Positions 1-13,350 are shown, counted from the stretch's first letter. The stretch: DNA of 64,000 nt from Buttiauxella agrestis (GCF_900446255.1 NZ_UIGI01000001.1:1328763-1392762); one strand, 5' to 3'. A program made the numbers and translations. Notes: a model not told the origin generated them from the sequence alone.

Positions 1-1
1 A

Positions 2-463
2 TTGACGCTGATGCAAAAGGATATCGCTCAAAAGATTGTTTCTCTGTTCACTCAATTTCAGGTGTCCACCTGCAGTGTGATTATTGAAGTCACTGAAGAG
101 CAGGCGTTTTCAAACTCCGAAACCTCAATGCAGAACATCATGCTGTTGCGCGAGAATGGGTTTAAAATTGCTATTGATGATTTTGGCACCGGTTATGCTA
201 ATTACGAACGGCTCAAAAGACTTAAGGCAGATATCTTAAAAATCGATGGCTGTTTCATTAAAGACATTACAACTGACGCGCTTGATCCCTTAATCGTTAA
301 GTCTATATGCGATATGGCGCGAGCCAGAGAATTCATTGTTGTAGCAGAGTTTGTGGAAACCGAAGAACAGCGTGCGTTGTTATTTGAGCTGGGTGTAGAG
401 TTTTTACAAGGGTATCTGATTGGCAAACCAGAGCCTCTTACCGCGCAGAACTATCCAGGGTAA
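2..463 (+). CDS. EAL-domain c-di-GMP phosphodiesterase, C-terminal part (cut by window start)
   Basis: The frame is open at the left edge, so this is the C-terminal half of a longer protein. It shows the EAL-domain core: an E-x-T-E motif (EVTE), the DDFGTGY metal-binding motif, LKID with the catalytic lysine, AEFVET (usually AEGVET) and the terminal QGYLIGKP. Enzymes of this class hydrolyse cyclic di-GMP to pGpG. The metal- and base-related residues visible here are kept, so activity is plausible, but the EAL signature itself lies outside the window. In E. coli the gene on this side of nupC is pdeA (yfeA), so this may be its orthologue. Only 36 bases separate it from the GGDEF gene downstream. 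Confidence 0.9.
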   Translation: MTLMQKDIAQKIVSLFTQFQVSTCSVIIEVTEEQAFSNSETSMQNIMLLRENGFKIAIDDFGTGYANYERLKRLKADILKIDGCFIKDITTDALDPLIVKSICDMARAREFIVVAEFVETEEQRALLFELGVEFLQGYLIGKPEPLTAQNYPG

Positions 464-499
464 GAGTATGTGGCAAGCATTTGAACAAAGGGTTTATTT

Positions 500-2140
500 G
501 TGAGCACTTCATTAGCGAATCGGTTCCGCTTACCGATGGTGAACACACTGCGTGTTATCCATTTATGCTTCATCTTTGTATTTGTTTTGACTACGGTTCT
601 ATTCTGGCAGCAAGGACAACTCTTTAGCCAGGGATACCGCACCAGCCAACTTAGTCATCTGGAAAGTGTGATTGCGCGAATAGAAAGCCGGGCGCAGTAC
701 AAAATGGATAACCTTCGCTACTTAAGGCACATCTTTCTTGAAGCTATGGATGATCCGATGTTTCCTGGCAGCGTTACTGCGCCATGGGACACCAACAGCG
801 GTGTCGTCGAGACTCCGCTTTGGATAGGCGAATTGCCTCTACCTGATAGTGTCTCCAAAAATGAATCTTTTCAGGACGAACTGGAGCCACTGGAAGTTCG
901 GCAAGAGCTGAATGCATTGCGTAAAATTCAGGGGCTTTTCCCGCTAGCCTCCAGAGGAAGCGATCTGATTGCCGATCTGTATTACATCTCGCGCGAAGGT
1001 GAGTTTATTGTCTCTTTATCGCAGCAGGTTAACTCGCTGCTGATTGACAGTTATAACCCGCATGAGAAACAGGGCAGTTTCGTGTTGGCATCGCCATTAT
1101 TGAACCCGCTACGCGAGCCTTTCTGGACGCGCCAGAACATCGCCAAAACTAACGACACACTGATTAATGGTGCAATTCCAGTTGATTTTCGTGGCGAATG
1201 GATAGGGCTTCTGGGAATCGCATTCAGCAACGAGTCGATTCAGAATTTTGTATCCAGTTCGCTACCTGAAGGGACACAAAGTGCCTATCAACTCTTTGAC
1301 GAGCAACTTAACCCGCTGACCAAAGTCGCGGGGATGGAAAACGGCTTTCAGTTAAATGCACAGCAGATAGCGACCATTCGCAAAATGTTGACCGAAAAAT
1401 CGCGGGGTACGTTGCGCGCAGGAACCGTGTTCATCACTTTTGGTGAAATGAGTGGGACGCGCTCGATTCTTGTGGGTACCCAGAGCCTTAGCCAGGGTTT
1501 ACATGAAGAGTTTGGTCGATTCAGTATCTTGCTGGTGACGATGTGGCTCATCTTTGTACTCTTCCTGCTGGGTTCACACAGCGTGATTTGCCGTCTGGTA
1601 AGAAACATGGGGGGATTGCAGCGGGAAATGCAGCATCATGCCCTACACGATGATTTAACCGGGGCGCTTAACCGACGTGGATTCTTCGCTAAAACCTCGC
1701 AAATCATGTCGGACAATGTGGATTACACGCTAGTACAACTGGATCTCGACCACTTCAAGAATGTGAATGATGTCTACGGGCATTTGGTCGGTGACAATGT
1801 ACTGGTGCATGCCACTCAACGTATTCAGCGTGCTATCCGTAACCAGGACATTTTGGGGCGTATAGGCGGGGAAGAGTTCTGTATTTACTTGCCGAATTCC
1901 GATCTCAAGGCAGGGATTATGGTTGCGACACGAATTAAGTGGGAGCTTGAGTCTTCTGAAATGATTCTTGAGGACGGTTCATCCTTGCCTGTTACGGCAT
2001 CGCTGGGCGTGACTTCACATAGTGAGTTTCCTGAATACACGTTAGACCAAATACAGGCGCGGGCTGATATGCGAATGTACCGGGCGAAAGAGCGTGGGAG
2101 AAATCAGGTGTGCTGGCAGGATGAAGACATTCAGGCATAA
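500..2140 (+). CDS. Membrane-bound GGDEF diguanylate cyclase
   Basis: Predicted to make cyclic di-GMP from two GTP. A transmembrane segment near residues 18-38 and a second near 341-360 enclose a periplasmic sensor region of about 300 residues that I do not recognise. The cytoplasmic GGDEF domain follows (DDLTGALNRRGFF, then LDLDHFKNVNDVYGH). The active site is GGEEF at 456-460, and RNQD at 447-450, five residues ahead, is a standard RxxD inhibitory site, so product inhibition is expected. The GTG at 500 is preceded by AAAGGG at the right distance; an in-frame ATG 12 codons later (536) is an alternative. It is probably co-transcribed with the EAL gene upstream. Confidence 0.9.
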   Translation: MSTSLANRFRLPMVNTLRVIHLCFIFVFVLTTVLFWQQGQLFSQGYRTSQLSHLESVIARIESRAQYKMDNLRYLRHIFLEAMDDPMFPGSVTAPWDTNSGVVETPLWIGELPLPDSVSKNESFQDELEPLEVRQELNALRKIQGLFPLASRGSDLIADLYYISREGEFIVSLSQQVNSLLIDSYNPHEKQGSFVLASPLLNPLREPFWTRQNIAKTNDTLINGAIPVDFRGEWIGLLGIAFSNESIQNFVSSSLPEGTQSAYQLFDEQLNPLTKVAGMENGFQLNAQQIATIRKMLTEKSRGTLRAGTVFITFGEMSGTRSILVGTQSLSQGLHEEFGRFSILLVTMWLIFVLFLLGSHSVICRLVRNMGGLQREMQHHALHDDLTGALNRRGFFAKTSQIMSDNVDYTLVQLDLDHFKNVNDVYGHLVGDNVLVHATQRIQRAIRNQDILGRIGGEEFCIYLPNSDLKAGIMVATRIKWELESSEMILEDGSSLPVTASLGVTSHSEFPEYTLDQIQARADMRMYRAKERGRNQVCWQDEDIQA

Positions 2141-2169
2141 AAAAGCCGGGGCAAATTGCCCCGGCTTTT
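2141..2169. terminator. Bidirectional rho-independent terminator (GGDEF gene / nupC)
   Basis: A perfect 12-bp stem (AAAAGCCGGGGC / GCCCCGGCTTTT) with loop AAATT. It has an A-tract on one side and a T-tract on the other, so it can stop both the + strand cyclase transcript and the convergent nupC transcript. Confidence 0.85.
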
Positions 2170-2180
2170 TATTGTGAGAA

Positions 2181-3368
2181 TTACAAGAACAGACCAGCGA
2201 TAGACGCTGACAGAATACTCACCAGAGTTGCGCCGTAAACCAGCTTCAGGCCAAAGCGAGAAACCACGTTACCTTGCTCTTCGTTCAGGCCTTTAATCGC
2301 ACCCGCGATGATCCCGATAGAAGAGAAGTTGGCAAACGAAACCAGGAACACAGACAGGATACCTTCCGCACGTGGGGAAAGCGTTCCGGCCAGTTTTTGC
2401 AGATCCAGCATTGCAACGAATTCGTTGGAAACCAGTTTGGTGGCCATGATGCTACCCACCTGCAACGCTTCGTGGGAAGGAACACCCATAACCCAGGCGA
2501 CAGGGTAGAAGATGTAACCCAGAATGCCCTGGAAGGAGATGCCGAAGACGGCAGCAAACAGGGCGTTCAGCGCTGCAATCAAGGCAATGAAGCCAATCAG
2601 CATCGCTGCAACGATAATCGCAACTTTGAAACCTGCCAGAATGTATTCACCGAGCATTTCGAAGAAGCTTTGGCCTTCGTGCAGGTTAGACATCTGGATA
2701 TTTTCTTCGCTCTCATCAACGCGGTAAGGGTTGATCAGTGACAGTACGATAAAGGTACTGAACATGTTCAACACGAGCGCTGCGACCACATATTTTGGAT
2801 CGAGCATCGTCATGTAAGCACCGACAATCGACATGGACACGGTAGACATGGCCGTAGCGGACATGGTGTACATGCGGTTGCGAGACATCTTGCCGAGAAT
2901 ATCCTTATAAGCGATAAAGTTTTCTGATTGTCCCAGAATCAGCGAGCTTACGGCGTTAAAGGATTCCAGTTTGCCCATACCATTCACTTTAGACAGAACG
3001 GTACCGATAAAGCGGATAACAATCGGCAGAACACGGATGTGCTGCAATATCCCGATCAGCGCGGAGATAAAGACGATTGGGCAAAGCACTTTCAGGAAGA
3101 AGAAGGCGAGTCCTTCGTCATTCATCTTACCGAATACAAAGTTTGTCCCTTCGTTGGCAAATGACAGCAGTTTCTCAAACATCTCTGAGAAACCTCTCAC
3201 AAAGCCCAGACCAATTTCTGAGTTCAGGAAGAACCAGGCCAGGATAAGTTCAATCACCAACAGTTGAACGATAAAGCGAATGCGGATCTGCTTACGGTTG
3301 CTACTCAGCAATAAAGCAAGTAGCGCAACCACGGCAAGCGCTAAGACAAAATGAAGAACGCGGGACAT
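2181..3368 (-). CDS. nupC: Nucleoside:H+ symporter NupC
   Basis: Concentrative nucleoside transporter of the inner membrane, importing nucleosides with protons. The protein is almost collinear with E. coli NupC (400 residues): N-terminus [20 protein letters not shown], the family motif [10 protein letters not shown], and the conserved [20 protein letters not shown] near the C-terminus. It has 395 residues; the difference is a short gap in the segment before [12 protein letters not shown], where E. coli carries about five extra residues. It is a single gene, divergent from mntH, with a CRP-like site upstream and a shared terminator downstream. Confidence 0.97.
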   Translation of the reverse strand: MSRVLHFVLALAVVALLALLLSSNRKQIRIRFIVQLLVIELILAWFFLNSEIGLGFVRGFSEMFEKLLSFANEGTNFVFGKMNDEGLAFFFLKVLCPIVFISALIGILQHIRVLPIVIRFIGTVLSKVNGMGKLESFNAVSSLILGQSENFIAYKDILGKMSRNRMYTMSATAMSTVSMSIVGAYMTMLDPKYVVAALVLNMFSTFIVLSLINPYRVDESEENIQMSNLHEGQSFFEMLGEYILAGFKVAIIVAAMLIGFIALIAALNALFAAVFGISFQGILGYIFYPVAWVMGVPSHEALQVGSIMATKLVSNEFVAMLDLQKLAGTLSPRAEGILSVFLVSFANFSSIGIIAGAIKGLNEEQGNVVSRFGLKLVYGATLVSILSASIAGLFL

Positions 3369-3463
3369 ATTTGCTCCAAATATGAGGCAGGTTTAATTTC
3401 GTTGCACATTCTATGAAACAAGCAATAAGAAAACGAGACTAATCGCACACTATAATGATGTCG

Positions 3464-3479
3464 TGTGACCAAACTCAAA
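3464..3479 (-). promoter_or_regulatory. CRP-like site upstream of nupC
   Basis: On the nupC strand it reads TTTGA-N6-TCACA, one mismatch from TGTGA-N6-TCACA. It overlaps the proposed -35 (TTGAGT). Control of nupC by CRP is established in E. coli; the assignment here is by motif only. Confidence 0.5.
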
Positions 3480-3663
3480 ATTAGTGATCAACCATACATT
3501 TCTGCTATGTTAAGTAAAGAACATAAAAGTTGCGTCAACGCACATATCTTTAACATAGTGCTTGCTGCAATCAGGCTTCTTTCACAGGCGATCGAAATTC
3601 GCCACTGCTACTCCCTCACTATTGTTTCCGTCTATCACAGTAATCGACTATGACTTTTCAAAT

Positions 3664-3682
3664 GAATTTGATAATCATTCTC
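3664..3682 (+). promoter_or_regulatory. Fur box upstream of mntH
   Basis: GAATTTGATAATCATTCTC matches the 19-bp Fur consensus at 15 positions. E. coli mntH is repressed by Fur with iron, and the site lies at the expected distance. Confidence 0.65.
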
Positions 3683-3697
3683 ATTTTTGATAGCTTG

Positions 3698-3719
3698 AAA
3701 CATAGCAAAGGCTATATCT
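3698..3719 (+). promoter_or_regulatory. MntR operator upstream of mntH
   Basis: AAACATAGCAAAGGCTAT is the core of an inverted repeat (ATAGC-AAAG-GCTAT) of the MntR type found before enterobacterial mntH. It ends about 13 bases before the start codon, so manganese-bound MntR would block expression. Confidence 0.7.
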
Positions 3720-3732
3720 CCAGAGGCAGATG

Positions 3733-4971
3733 ATGACAAACAGTCGCGTTGAAAATAGTGGTACTCGCACAGCGCGCAGATTACGCCTGGCGTTGATGGG
3801 GCCGGCTTTTATTGCTGCCATTGGTTATATCGATCCCGGTAACTTTGCGACCAACATCCAGGCTGGCGCCAGCTTTGGTTATAAATTGCTATGGGTGGTG
3901 GTATGGGCCAACTTCATGGCGATGCTTATCCAAATCCTTTCGGCAAAACTGGGGATTGCAACCGGTAAAAATCTCGCTGAACAGATTCGCGACCATTATC
4001 CGCGTCCGGTGGTTTGGCTTTACTGGATACAGGCTGAAATTATCGCCATGGCGACTGACCTTGCTGAATTCATCGGTGCCGCGATAGGTTTCAAACTGAT
4101 CCTCGGCGTCTCTTTACTACAAGGTGCGGTGCTAACGGGGATCGCGACTTTCCTGATACTGATGCTGCAACGGCGCGGCCAGAAACCGCTGGAAAAAGTG
4201 ATTGGCGGATTACTGCTGTTCGTGGCGGCGGCTTACATTGTGGAGCTGATTTTCTCCCAGCCGAAACTGGTAGAACTCGGGAAAGGAATGTTGATTCCAA
4301 GCTTGCCGACCAGTGAAGCGGTATTTCTTGCCGCAGGCGTGCTCGGCGCAACCATTATGCCGCACGTCATTTATTTACATTCTTCGCTAACCCAACACCT
4401 GCACGGTGGTAATCGAGCCGAAAGGTATTCAGCAACTAAATGGGATGTCGCCATCGCGATGACCATTGCCGGATTCGTCAACCTGGCAATGATGGCTACT
4501 GCGGCAGCCGCATTTCACTTCTCGGGCCACACCGGAGTGGCTGACCTGGACGAAGCGTACCTCACGCTTGAACCTTTACTTAGCCACTCTGCCGCCACGA
4601 TTTTTGGTTTAAGTCTTGTTGCCGCGGGATTGTCATCAACCGTGGTGGGAACACTGGCGGGGCAGGTGGTGATGCAAGGCTTCGTGCGCTTCTATATTCC
4701 GCTGTGGGTACGTCGCGCCGTCACCATGGCTCCATCGTTCATTGTCATTTTGATGGGGCTGGATCCGACCAGAATTCTGGTCATGAGTCAGGTGCTCCTC
4801 AGCTTCGGTATTGCCCTGGCACTGGTTCCGCTGCTTATCTTCACCAGCAATGAAAAATTGATGGGCGATTTGGTCAATACCCGAATCGTGAGAATCACCG
4901 GATGGGTGATTGTCGCCATCGTCGTCGCGTTGAATTTGTGGCTGCTGATTGGCACGGTGTTAGGCCTGTAG
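3733..4971 (+). CDS. mntH: Mn2+/Fe2+:H+ symporter MntH (NRAMP family)
   Basis: Proton-coupled divalent metal importer of the inner membrane with high affinity for manganese. Both NRAMP metal-site motifs are present, DPGNFATN in the first membrane helix and MPHVIYLHS in the sixth. The protein (412 residues) is collinear with E. coli MntH to its end (LLIGTVLGL). Two ATG codons stand side by side at 3730 and 3733; the second is chosen because the AGAGG ribosome binding site at 3722-3726 is then six bases away and the N-terminus matches the family. Fur and MntR sites upstream predict repression by iron and manganese. Confidence 0.97.
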   Translation: MTNSRVENSGTRTARRLRLALMGPAFIAAIGYIDPGNFATNIQAGASFGYKLLWVVVWANFMAMLIQILSAKLGIATGKNLAEQIRDHYPRPVVWLYWIQAEIIAMATDLAEFIGAAIGFKLILGVSLLQGAVLTGIATFLILMLQRRGQKPLEKVIGGLLLFVAAAYIVELIFSQPKLVELGKGMLIPSLPTSEAVFLAAGVLGATIMPHVIYLHSSLTQHLHGGNRAERYSATKWDVAIAMTIAGFVNLAMMATAAAAFHFSGHTGVADLDEAYLTLEPLLSHSAATIFGLSLVAAGLSSTVVGTLAGQVVMQGFVRFYIPLWVRRAVTMAPSFIVILMGLDPTRILVMSQVLLSFGIALALVPLLIFTSNEKLMGDLVNTRIVRITGWVIVAIVVALNLWLLIGTVLGL

Positions 4972-4993
4972 CCCTTAAAAAGATGCAATAAAA

Positions 4994-5015
4994 AACGGGA
5001 GCCGAAGCTCCCGTT
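4994..5015. terminator. Terminator between mntH and ypeC
   Basis: Stem AACGGGAGC / GCTCCCGTT with loop CGAA. On the ypeC strand it is followed by a T-run; it may also stop mntH read-through. Confidence 0.75.
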
Positions 5016-5023
5016 GTAAAATC

Positions 5024-5380
5024 TTAGTGGCGATGACCGCCGCCGTGACCATGTCCGCGCCCGCCGCGTCCTGGTCCGCGATGATCGTCACGATCGTTCC
5101 AGCCTGCGCGATAACCTTTCTCAAAGCTATTGCGACCACGGTCTTTGTACCAGCCACGGTGATAGCCATTGTCATGGCGATGCCAGCGATTATCGCGCCA
5201 CTCGTAATTCCGACGCCAGTAGTCACGGTCGCGCCAGCCACCGCCATCCCAGTAATTACCGCGATAATCTTGATCGCCTATTTGCAGCTTAATTGACGGC
5301 AGCAGGGTGATTTCGCCCGCATTGGCCATCATTGGTGCTGATGCCAGTAATGCAATCGCAAGAATTATTGACCTGAACAT
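5024..5380 (-). CDS. ypeC: Periplasmic DUF2502 protein YpeC
   Basis: A small exported protein of unknown function. A Sec signal peptide covers residues 1-22 (hydrophobic [17 protein letters not shown], cleavage after ANA). The mature part is extremely rich in Arg, Gly, His, Asp and Trp, with a repeated RDx[16 protein letters not shown] pattern and a Gly-His tail ([12 protein letters not shown]) that could bind metal. Position next to mntH is as in E. coli. The link to metal handling is inference from composition and location. Confidence 0.88.
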   Translation of the reverse strand: MFRSIILAIALLASAPMMANAGEITLLPSIKLQIGDQDYRGNYWDGGGWRDRDYWRRNYEWRDNRWHRHDNGYHRGWYKDRGRNSFEKGYRAGWNDRDDHRGPGRGGRGHGHGGGHRH

Positions 5381-5532
5381 ACTCTCTCCCTACATACGAT
5401 AACCGCCACAGCGGCTTGTTAACGGTATAGTAAGTTGTGGTAACTAAGTGTTTCATCGCCACAACTCCTAATTCGCAGGGGAGAGCACTTTTTGCTAATT
5501 TAGCTGGAAATTAAATCAGCCTGTGTTAGCGG

Positions 5533-6522
5533 TTACACTAATATTTCTTCGATTTCTGCCAGCTCAGCAGCGGTAAAATGACGGTTCTCCAACATGCCTA
5601 CTGCATCGTCTATCTGACTGATTTTACTGGCACCAATCAACACCGAAGTGACTTTGTCGCCACGCAACACCCAAGCCAGTGCCATCTGCGAAAGCTTCTG
5701 CCCACGCCGCTGTGCAATGGCGTTGAGTTTTCGGACTTTCTTCAGCTTCTCTTCGGTCAGTTGATCCGCACTCAGGAACTTGCTGCCGCTGGCTGCACGT
5801 GAATCCGCAGGAATCCCGTCGAGATAACGATCCGTAAGCTGACCGCCTGCCAATGGTGAAAAGGCAATGCTGCCGACTCCTTTTTCTTGCAGCACATCCA
5901 GTAAACCGCCTTCAACCCAACGCTCAAACATCGAATAACGCGGCTGGTGGATAAGGCATGGTGTGCCAAGAGAGTTCAAAATATCAATGGCTTGAGCCGC
6001 AATTTCAGCCGGGTAATTTGACACGCCGACATACAGCGCTTTGCCCTGGCGCACGACGGAATCAAGAGCGCGCATGGTTTCTTCAAGCGGGGTTTCCGGG
6101 TCCGGGCGGTGGTGATAAAAGATATCAACATATTCAAGACCCATACGCTTCAGGCTTTGTTCAAGGCTTGAAATCAGATACTTACGTGAACCCCAGTCAC
6201 CGTATGGACCCTCCCACATGGTATAGCCAGCTTTGGACGAAATAATCAGCTCGTCACGATATGGAAGGAAATCTTCACGCAGGATACGACCAAAGTTTTC
6301 TTCAGCGGACCCTGGCGGTGGCCCGTAGTTATTCGCCAGATCAAGATGGGTAATCCCTGAGTCAAACGCGCGGTGTAGCAGTTCTCGGCTGTTTTCCAGC
6401 AGCGTGCTATCACCAAAGTTGTGCCACAAACCCAGCGAAATAGCGGGGAGCTTTAAACCGCTGCGCCCACAACGACGATATTCCATTGATTCATAACGCG
6501 CAGAATTTGCCTGATAGACCAT
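5533..6522 (-). CDS. Aldo/keto reductase, YghZ (L-glyceraldehyde 3-phosphate reductase)-like
   Basis: NADPH-dependent aldo/keto reductase of about 329 residues. The family tetrad is visible: D and Y in DLANNYGPPPGSAEENFGR, K in SSKAGY and H in FYHHRPD. It resembles E. coli YghZ (Gpr) closely (SLGLWHNFG, GSRKYL, LEQSLKRMGLEYVDIFY) but lies elsewhere and is shorter at the C-terminus, so it is a relative rather than a proven orthologue. The ATG at 6522 is preferred: AAGGA lies seven bases before it and the N-terminus (MVYQANSARYESM) then matches the family. It is divergent from the decarboxylase gene. Physiological substrate unknown. Confidence 0.85.
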   Translation of the reverse strand: MVYQANSARYESMEYRRCGRSGLKLPAISLGLWHNFGDSTLLENSRELLHRAFDSGITHLDLANNYGPPPGSAEENFGRILREDFLPYRDELIISSKAGYTMWEGPYGDWGSRKYLISSLEQSLKRMGLEYVDIFYHHRPDPETPLEETMRALDSVVRQGKALYVGVSNYPAEIAAQAIDILNSLGTPCLIHQPRYSMFERWVEGGLLDVLQEKGVGSIAFSPLAGGQLTDRYLDGIPADSRAASGSKFLSADQLTEEKLKKVRKLNAIAQRRGQKLSQMALAWVLRGDKVTSVLIGASKISQIDDAVGMLENRHFTAAELAEIEEILV

Positions 6523-6607
6523 GTGAAATCCTTGGTGAGTGAATAATGCCAACTTAGTGTATACGTTTTCACAACATTGAAGACCATCAGACTACACCCC
6601 GATTAAG

Positions 6608-6625
6608 TGTAAATCCCTCTTTCCA
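6608..6625 (+). promoter_or_regulatory. TyrR box-like site upstream of ipdC
   Basis: TGTAAA-N6-TTTCCA, one base from the TyrR consensus TGTAAA-N6-TTTACA, about 80 bases before the start codon. TyrR activates ipdC in Enterobacter cloacae (established), so aromatic amino acid control is likely here. Confidence 0.55.
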
Positions 6626-6701
6626 CGGCCTTATTCTCCTTGTTCCTCGACAGCGATCACAGATGTCCAATACTCACTGTAAGCCCTCAGAGAAGGAATG
6701 A

Positions 6702-9595
<2,894 letters not shown>

Positions 9596-9685
9596 GTTTT
9601 ATTCCTTAACTAAAATAAACTTTGCGCAAAATCGTCGCGGCAAACAGTCTGCCAGACCGGACATTTCGACCGCTATGCAATAAGG

Positions 9686-9699
9686 GCTGAAACGCTCAA
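9686..9699 (+). promoter_or_regulatory. Cra (FruR) box upstream of glk
   Basis: GCTGAAACGCTCAA fits the Cra consensus RSTGAAWCSNTHHW at every position, 120 bases before the glk start. Cra repression of glk is known in E. coli. Confidence 0.6.
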
Positions 9700-9819
9700 T
9701 CTAATCTGTGACGAAGATCTATAATCCCAAGGCACTTATCATCTGGTCGTTGTTGTTTAGGCTAGCTAATTTTACAGTGATGCCAGGACTTATTTTGACT
9801 TTAGCGGAGCAGTGGAAGA

Positions 9820-10785
9820 ATGACAAAATATGCTTTGGTGGGAGATGTAGGCGGCACCAATGCGCGTCTGGCACTGTGCAACGTTGAAAATGGTGACATC
9901 ACCCAGGCAAAAACCTACTCGGGCCTCGATTTCCCAAGCCTTGAAGCGGTCGTGGTGCATTATCTCAAAGAGCACAATGTCAGTGTAACCGATGGTTGTA
10001 TCGCAATTGCTTGCCCGATTACCGGCGACTGGGTGGCGATGACCAACCATACCTGGGCATTCTCTACCGCTGAGATGAAAAAGAATCTCGGCTTTGAACA
10101 TCTGGAAATCATCAACGACTTTACTGCCGTTTCGATGGCGATTCCAATGATCAAAAATGAACATTTGATTAAGTTTGGCGGCGGCGAGCCGGTTGAAGGT
10201 AAACCTGTTGCGGTTTATGGCGCGGGCACTGGCCTTGGCGTCGCGCATCTGGTTCACGTCGATAAACGCTGGGTGAGTCTTCCGGGCGAAGGCGGTCACG
10301 TCGATTTTGCGCCAAACAGTGAAGAAGAGGGGATTATCCTCGAAGAGTTGCGCACTGAAATCGGCCATGTTTCTGCGGAACGAGTGCTTTCAGGACCGGG
10401 ACTGGTGAATCTGTATCGTGCGATTGTTAAATCTGATGGCCGTGAGCCAGAAAATTACAAACCGAAAGACATCACTGAAAAAGCGCTCGAAGATAGCTGC
10501 ACCGATTGTCGCCGTGCGCTGTCGTTGTTCTGTGTGATCATGGGGCGCTTTGGCGGCAACCTTGCTCTGACGTTGGGAACCTTCGGCGGCGTATATATCG
10601 CGGGCGGCATCGTGCCACGTTTCCTTGAGTTCTTTAAGGCTTCCGGTTTCCGTGGCGGTTTTGAGGATAAAGGGCGCTTTAAAGAATATGTGCAAAGCAT
10701 CCCGGTGTATCTGATTGTTCACGATCAACCTGGGCTGCTCGGCGCTGGCGCGCATTTGCGTCAAACGTTGGGTCAGGTTTTGTAA
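9820..10785 (+). CDS. glk: Glucokinase
   Basis: Cytoplasmic ATP:D-glucose 6-phosphotransferase that phosphorylates free internal glucose. It has the same length as E. coli Glk (321 residues). ATP-binding motif [12 protein letters not shown] at residues 8-19, substrate-region [12 protein letters not shown] and [12 protein letters not shown], and the zinc-free C-terminal [16 protein letters not shown] are all in place. It is a single gene ending at a short terminator shared with ypdB. Confidence 0.97.
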   Translation: MTKYALVGDVGGTNARLALCNVENGDITQAKTYSGLDFPSLEAVVVHYLKEHNVSVTDGCIAIACPITGDWVAMTNHTWAFSTAEMKKNLGFEHLEIINDFTAVSMAIPMIKNEHLIKFGGGEPVEGKPVAVYGAGTGLGVAHLVHVDKRWVSLPGEGGHVDFAPNSEEEGIILEELRTEIGHVSAERVLSGPGLVNLYRAIVKSDGREPENYKPKDITEKALEDSCTDCRRALSLFCVIMGRFGGNLALTLGTFGGVYIAGGIVPRFLEFFKASGFRGGFEDKGRFKEYVQSIPVYLIVHDQPGLLGAGAHLRQTLGQVL

Positions 10786-10792
10786 TCTCGTC

Positions 10793-10812
10793 GGGCGCAA
10801 ATTCTTGCGCCC
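10793..10812. terminator. Terminator between glk and ypdB
   Basis: Stem GGGCGCAA / TTGCGCCC, loop ATTC, followed by ATTTT on the glk strand. It lies between two convergent genes and can serve both. Confidence 0.65.
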
Positions 10813-10815
10813 ATT

Positions 10816-11547
10816 TTACAAGCGCATCAACGCCCGAAATTCTTTTACCTTGCTGCGACTCACCGGCACCTGAAAATCCAAATCCCGCAGGCGCAAAATA
10901 TAGGTATTGTTAAACCACGGTTCTATCTCGCGAATTTTACTCAGGTTCACGCAATACGAGCGATGGCAGCGGAAGAAATGGCTTTCCGGCAGACGGTGGC
11001 AAAACTCGGTGATATTCATTGGCATCACATAGGCTTCGCGGCGCGTATACACAAAGGTCATTTTCTCGTGCGCTTCAGCGTAATAAATATCGTTAATATC
11101 GGTAACGATAATCCGCTCGTCCTTCACCAGATTAATCGTCAGCGCTTCACGGTTAGAACTGCTTCCTGAGGTTGGCGCATTCTGTTGCAGATAGGCCGCC
11201 TCCAGCTTTTGCAGCATGCCAATAATGCGCGATTCCTGATACGGCTTCAGAATGTAGTCGAATGCTTCCAGCTCAAACGCTTCCACAGCGTGTTCTTTCC
11301 AGGCGGTGATAAACACGATAAACGGCTTATGGGCAAACTTGCTGATGTTCTGCGCCAGCAAAACACCGTCTAAAGAAGGAATGTTGATGTCGAGAAAAAT
11401 AGCGTCAACTTCATGATGTTGGAGGTATTTCAACACATCCATACCGTCATCAAAGGTGCCAACAACTTCCATTTGGCTGTGTTCTTTAATCAGCCAGTTC
11501 AGTTCCTGCTGCGCCAGCACTTCATCTTCGACGATGAGAACTTTCAT
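10816..11547 (-). CDS. ypdB: LytTR response regulator YpdB (PyrR)
   Basis: DNA-binding response regulator, the partner of YpdA. The receiver domain (residues 1-120) has acidic residues EDE at 7-9, the phospho-acceptor Asp in [14 protein letters not shown] and Lys in ILKPYQES. A LytTR DNA-binding domain fills the C-terminal half ([40 protein letters not shown]). In E. coli it activates the transporter gene yhjX in response to external pyruvate. It overlaps the end of ypdA by four bases, so the two are translated together. Confidence 0.95.
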   Translation of the reverse strand: MKVLIVEDEVLAQQELNWLIKEHSQMEVVGTFDDGMDVLKYLQHHEVDAIFLDINIPSLDGVLLAQNISKFAHKPFIVFITAWKEHAVEAFELEAFDYILKPYQESRIIGMLQKLEAAYLQQNAPTSGSSSNREALTINLVKDERIIVTDINDIYYAEAHEKMTFVYTRREAYVMPMNITEFCHRLPESHFFRCHRSYCVNLSKIREIEPWFNNTYILRLRDLDFQVPVSRSKVKEFRALMRL

Positions 11548-13253
11548 GCGTTTCCTCCTTGTTGCGACAATAACGGTGGAACGGCTGTAGCAGCGGCGTG
11601 AGGCACGTAAAACGCAATCTCCGTACCCGGTTCAAGGCGACGAATATGCAAACCTTCGCCATAAAGTAATTTTACCCGGTGATGAACATTTAACAGGCCG
11701 ATTTTATTGCCTGGCATTTCGTTAGCTTCAACCCGTTCAATCACTTGCGGATCGATACCATGCCCGGTGTCGCGCACCGCAATGCGCACGCGATTACCGC
11801 TCTCTTCAACGCTAATCGTCACCACACCTTTCCCTTTACATTGCTGAACACCATGAACAATCGCGTTCTCGACCAGCGGCTGAATCAGCAGGCTTGGGAT
11901 CAGGCAATTCACTTCTTCATCAATGTGATAAATCACCGTCAGCTTGTCGCCAAAACGCGCCTGCTCAATAGCGATGTAATCTTTAATTTGATACAGCTCT
12001 TTTTTAATGTCGATCTGCTCATCGTCTTTTAATTCAATGTTATAGCGCAGATAACGCGACAAATTATAAATCAACTGACGCGCGGTATCGGGATTCATGC
12101 GAATGGACGACGAAATGGCATTTAATGCATTAAACAGGAAATGCGGGTTAATTTTGCTTTGTAGCGCCCGCAGTTCCGCTTTATTGGCCATTTCACGCAA
12201 TTGCTCGGCGCGGGAAACCTCCAGTTGGGTGGAAATAATCTGTGAAAGCCCAACCGCCATCTCTTGTAAGGTCGAGGTAATCTGATGCGCGTGACGGTAA
12301 TAGATTTTCAGCGTGCCCGTTACCACACCTTTTTCCCATAAAGGAATAATAATCAGCGAGTGAATTTCCGGGGTGCGATAAGCTTCATCATCATTACGAA
12401 TAATGATTTTCCCTTCACGAATAGCCAGCTGTGTTCTTGGGCTAATGCCGTCGTCGTTTTGCTTATAGTTGTCTTCGCCAAACCCTACATAAGCCAGAAC
12501 TTTATCGACATCGGTAATGGCCACCGCATCGGCATTAATATCGTCGCGGATAATATTGCAAACCTGGCGCAAAGACTCGCTGTTAACGTTACGAAATAGC
12601 GGCAGCGTTTTGTTGGCAATATCCAGCGCGAGTTTGGCCTGGCGTGCCGCGCTGGCCTCTTTTTCACCCTCAACACTTTGCACCAGCACCACAATCAGGC
12701 CGATTGACACCGTACCGAGGATCATCGGAATCCCGATTTTCGAGACAATATCTATCCCTAATTCAATGGACGGCGCCCACAGTACCACCAGAATCATGGT
12801 CATGGTTTCACACAACATGGCGCCGAAAATACCGACTCTCCAGTGCTGTTCTTTCGGGACTTTGCGGTTGATTAAACCTGAGATAATACCGGCGACGATA
12901 CTGGTAATCAGACAGGGGACGGCAGTAATGCCATCAATATCAATCAGGTAACGATGCAGCCCGGCAATAATCCCGGTGATGATCCCGACCCACGGGCCAA
13001 ATAAAATCCCGCCTGCCATCACGGCAATAATGCGCACATTTACCAGCGACCCTTCGACGTGAACGCCAGACCAGGTACTGAATAAAGCAAACATCGAGAA
13101 AATAGCCGTGACCGCCAATAACTCTTTGGGGGTGTGGGCGTTTTTATGCAGCAACTCGCGGAACAGGCGGATGCGAATTAAAAAGAACAGGCAAATCAGC
13201 ATCAGCGCCGCACGGTCAAATACCGCCAGCAGCATGTCAAAGGTTTCGTGCAC
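11544..13253 (-). CDS. ypdA: Pyruvate-responsive sensor histidine kinase YpdA (PyrS)
   Basis: LytS-type membrane sensor kinase, 569 residues. The N-terminal 200 residues hold several membrane helices of the 5TM-LYT type ([37 protein letters not shown]). A GAF domain follows, then the kinase module with phospho-accepting His in [16 protein letters not shown] and the ATP site DTGHGIDPQ and [17 protein letters not shown]. It pairs with YpdB in the cascade that responds to pyruvate in E. coli. In E. coli ypdC and the fry genes follow this pair on the alaC side; here a DUF1479 gene stands in that place. Confidence 0.95.
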   Translation of the reverse strand: MHETFDMLLAVFDRAALMLICLFFLIRIRLFRELLHKNAHTPKELLAVTAIFSMFALFSTWSGVHVEGSLVNVRIIAVMAGGILFGPWVGIITGIIAGLHRYLIDIDGITAVPCLITSIVAGIISGLINRKVPKEQHWRVGIFGAMLCETMTMILVVLWAPSIELGIDIVSKIGIPMILGTVSIGLIVVLVQSVEGEKEASAARQAKLALDIANKTLPLFRNVNSESLRQVCNIIRDDINADAVAITDVDKVLAYVGFGEDNYKQNDDGISPRTQLAIREGKIIIRNDDEAYRTPEIHSLIIIPLWEKGVVTGTLKIYYRHAHQITSTLQEMAVGLSQIISTQLEVSRAEQLREMANKAELRALQSKINPHFLFNALNAISSSIRMNPDTARQLIYNLSRYLRYNIELKDDEQIDIKKELYQIKDYIAIEQARFGDKLTVIYHIDEEVNCLIPSLLIQPLVENAIVHGVQQCKGKGVVTISVEESGNRVRIAVRDTGHGIDPQVIERVEANEMPGNKIGLLNVHHRVKLLYGEGLHIRRLEPGTEIAFYVPHAAATAVPPLLSQQGGNA

Positions 13254-13350
13254 CGGTAACTCGCGTGACTAAGAATGGAAGGGCAATGATAAGGAAATTA
13301 CTGAGTCGTTACCAGAAACGTGGATTTTTGGGACATGGCAAACCGGACTA

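Larger units (their letters stand above)
3369..3732. other. Divergent control region between nupC and mntH
   Basis: About 360 bases without a protein gene. They carry a CRP-like site and a TTGAGT-17-TTATAG promoter candidate reading left into nupC, and near the right end a Fur-like box and an MntR-type palindrome in front of mntH. A 62-codon reading frame inside (3465-3653) has no ribosome binding site or recognisable protein and is not called. Confidence 0.7.

Noticed and set aside
2274-2741. A 155-codon frame antisense to nupC
   Set aside because: Gln/Arg/Asn-rich shadow of the membrane-helix codons of nupC.
3369-3732. A manganese riboswitch before mntH
   Set aside because: The leader is too short and lacks the yybP-ykoY fold; protein operators explain the control.
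9790-10368. A 192-codon frame antisense to glk
   Set aside because: Embedded in glk, no start signals, no likeness to known proteins.
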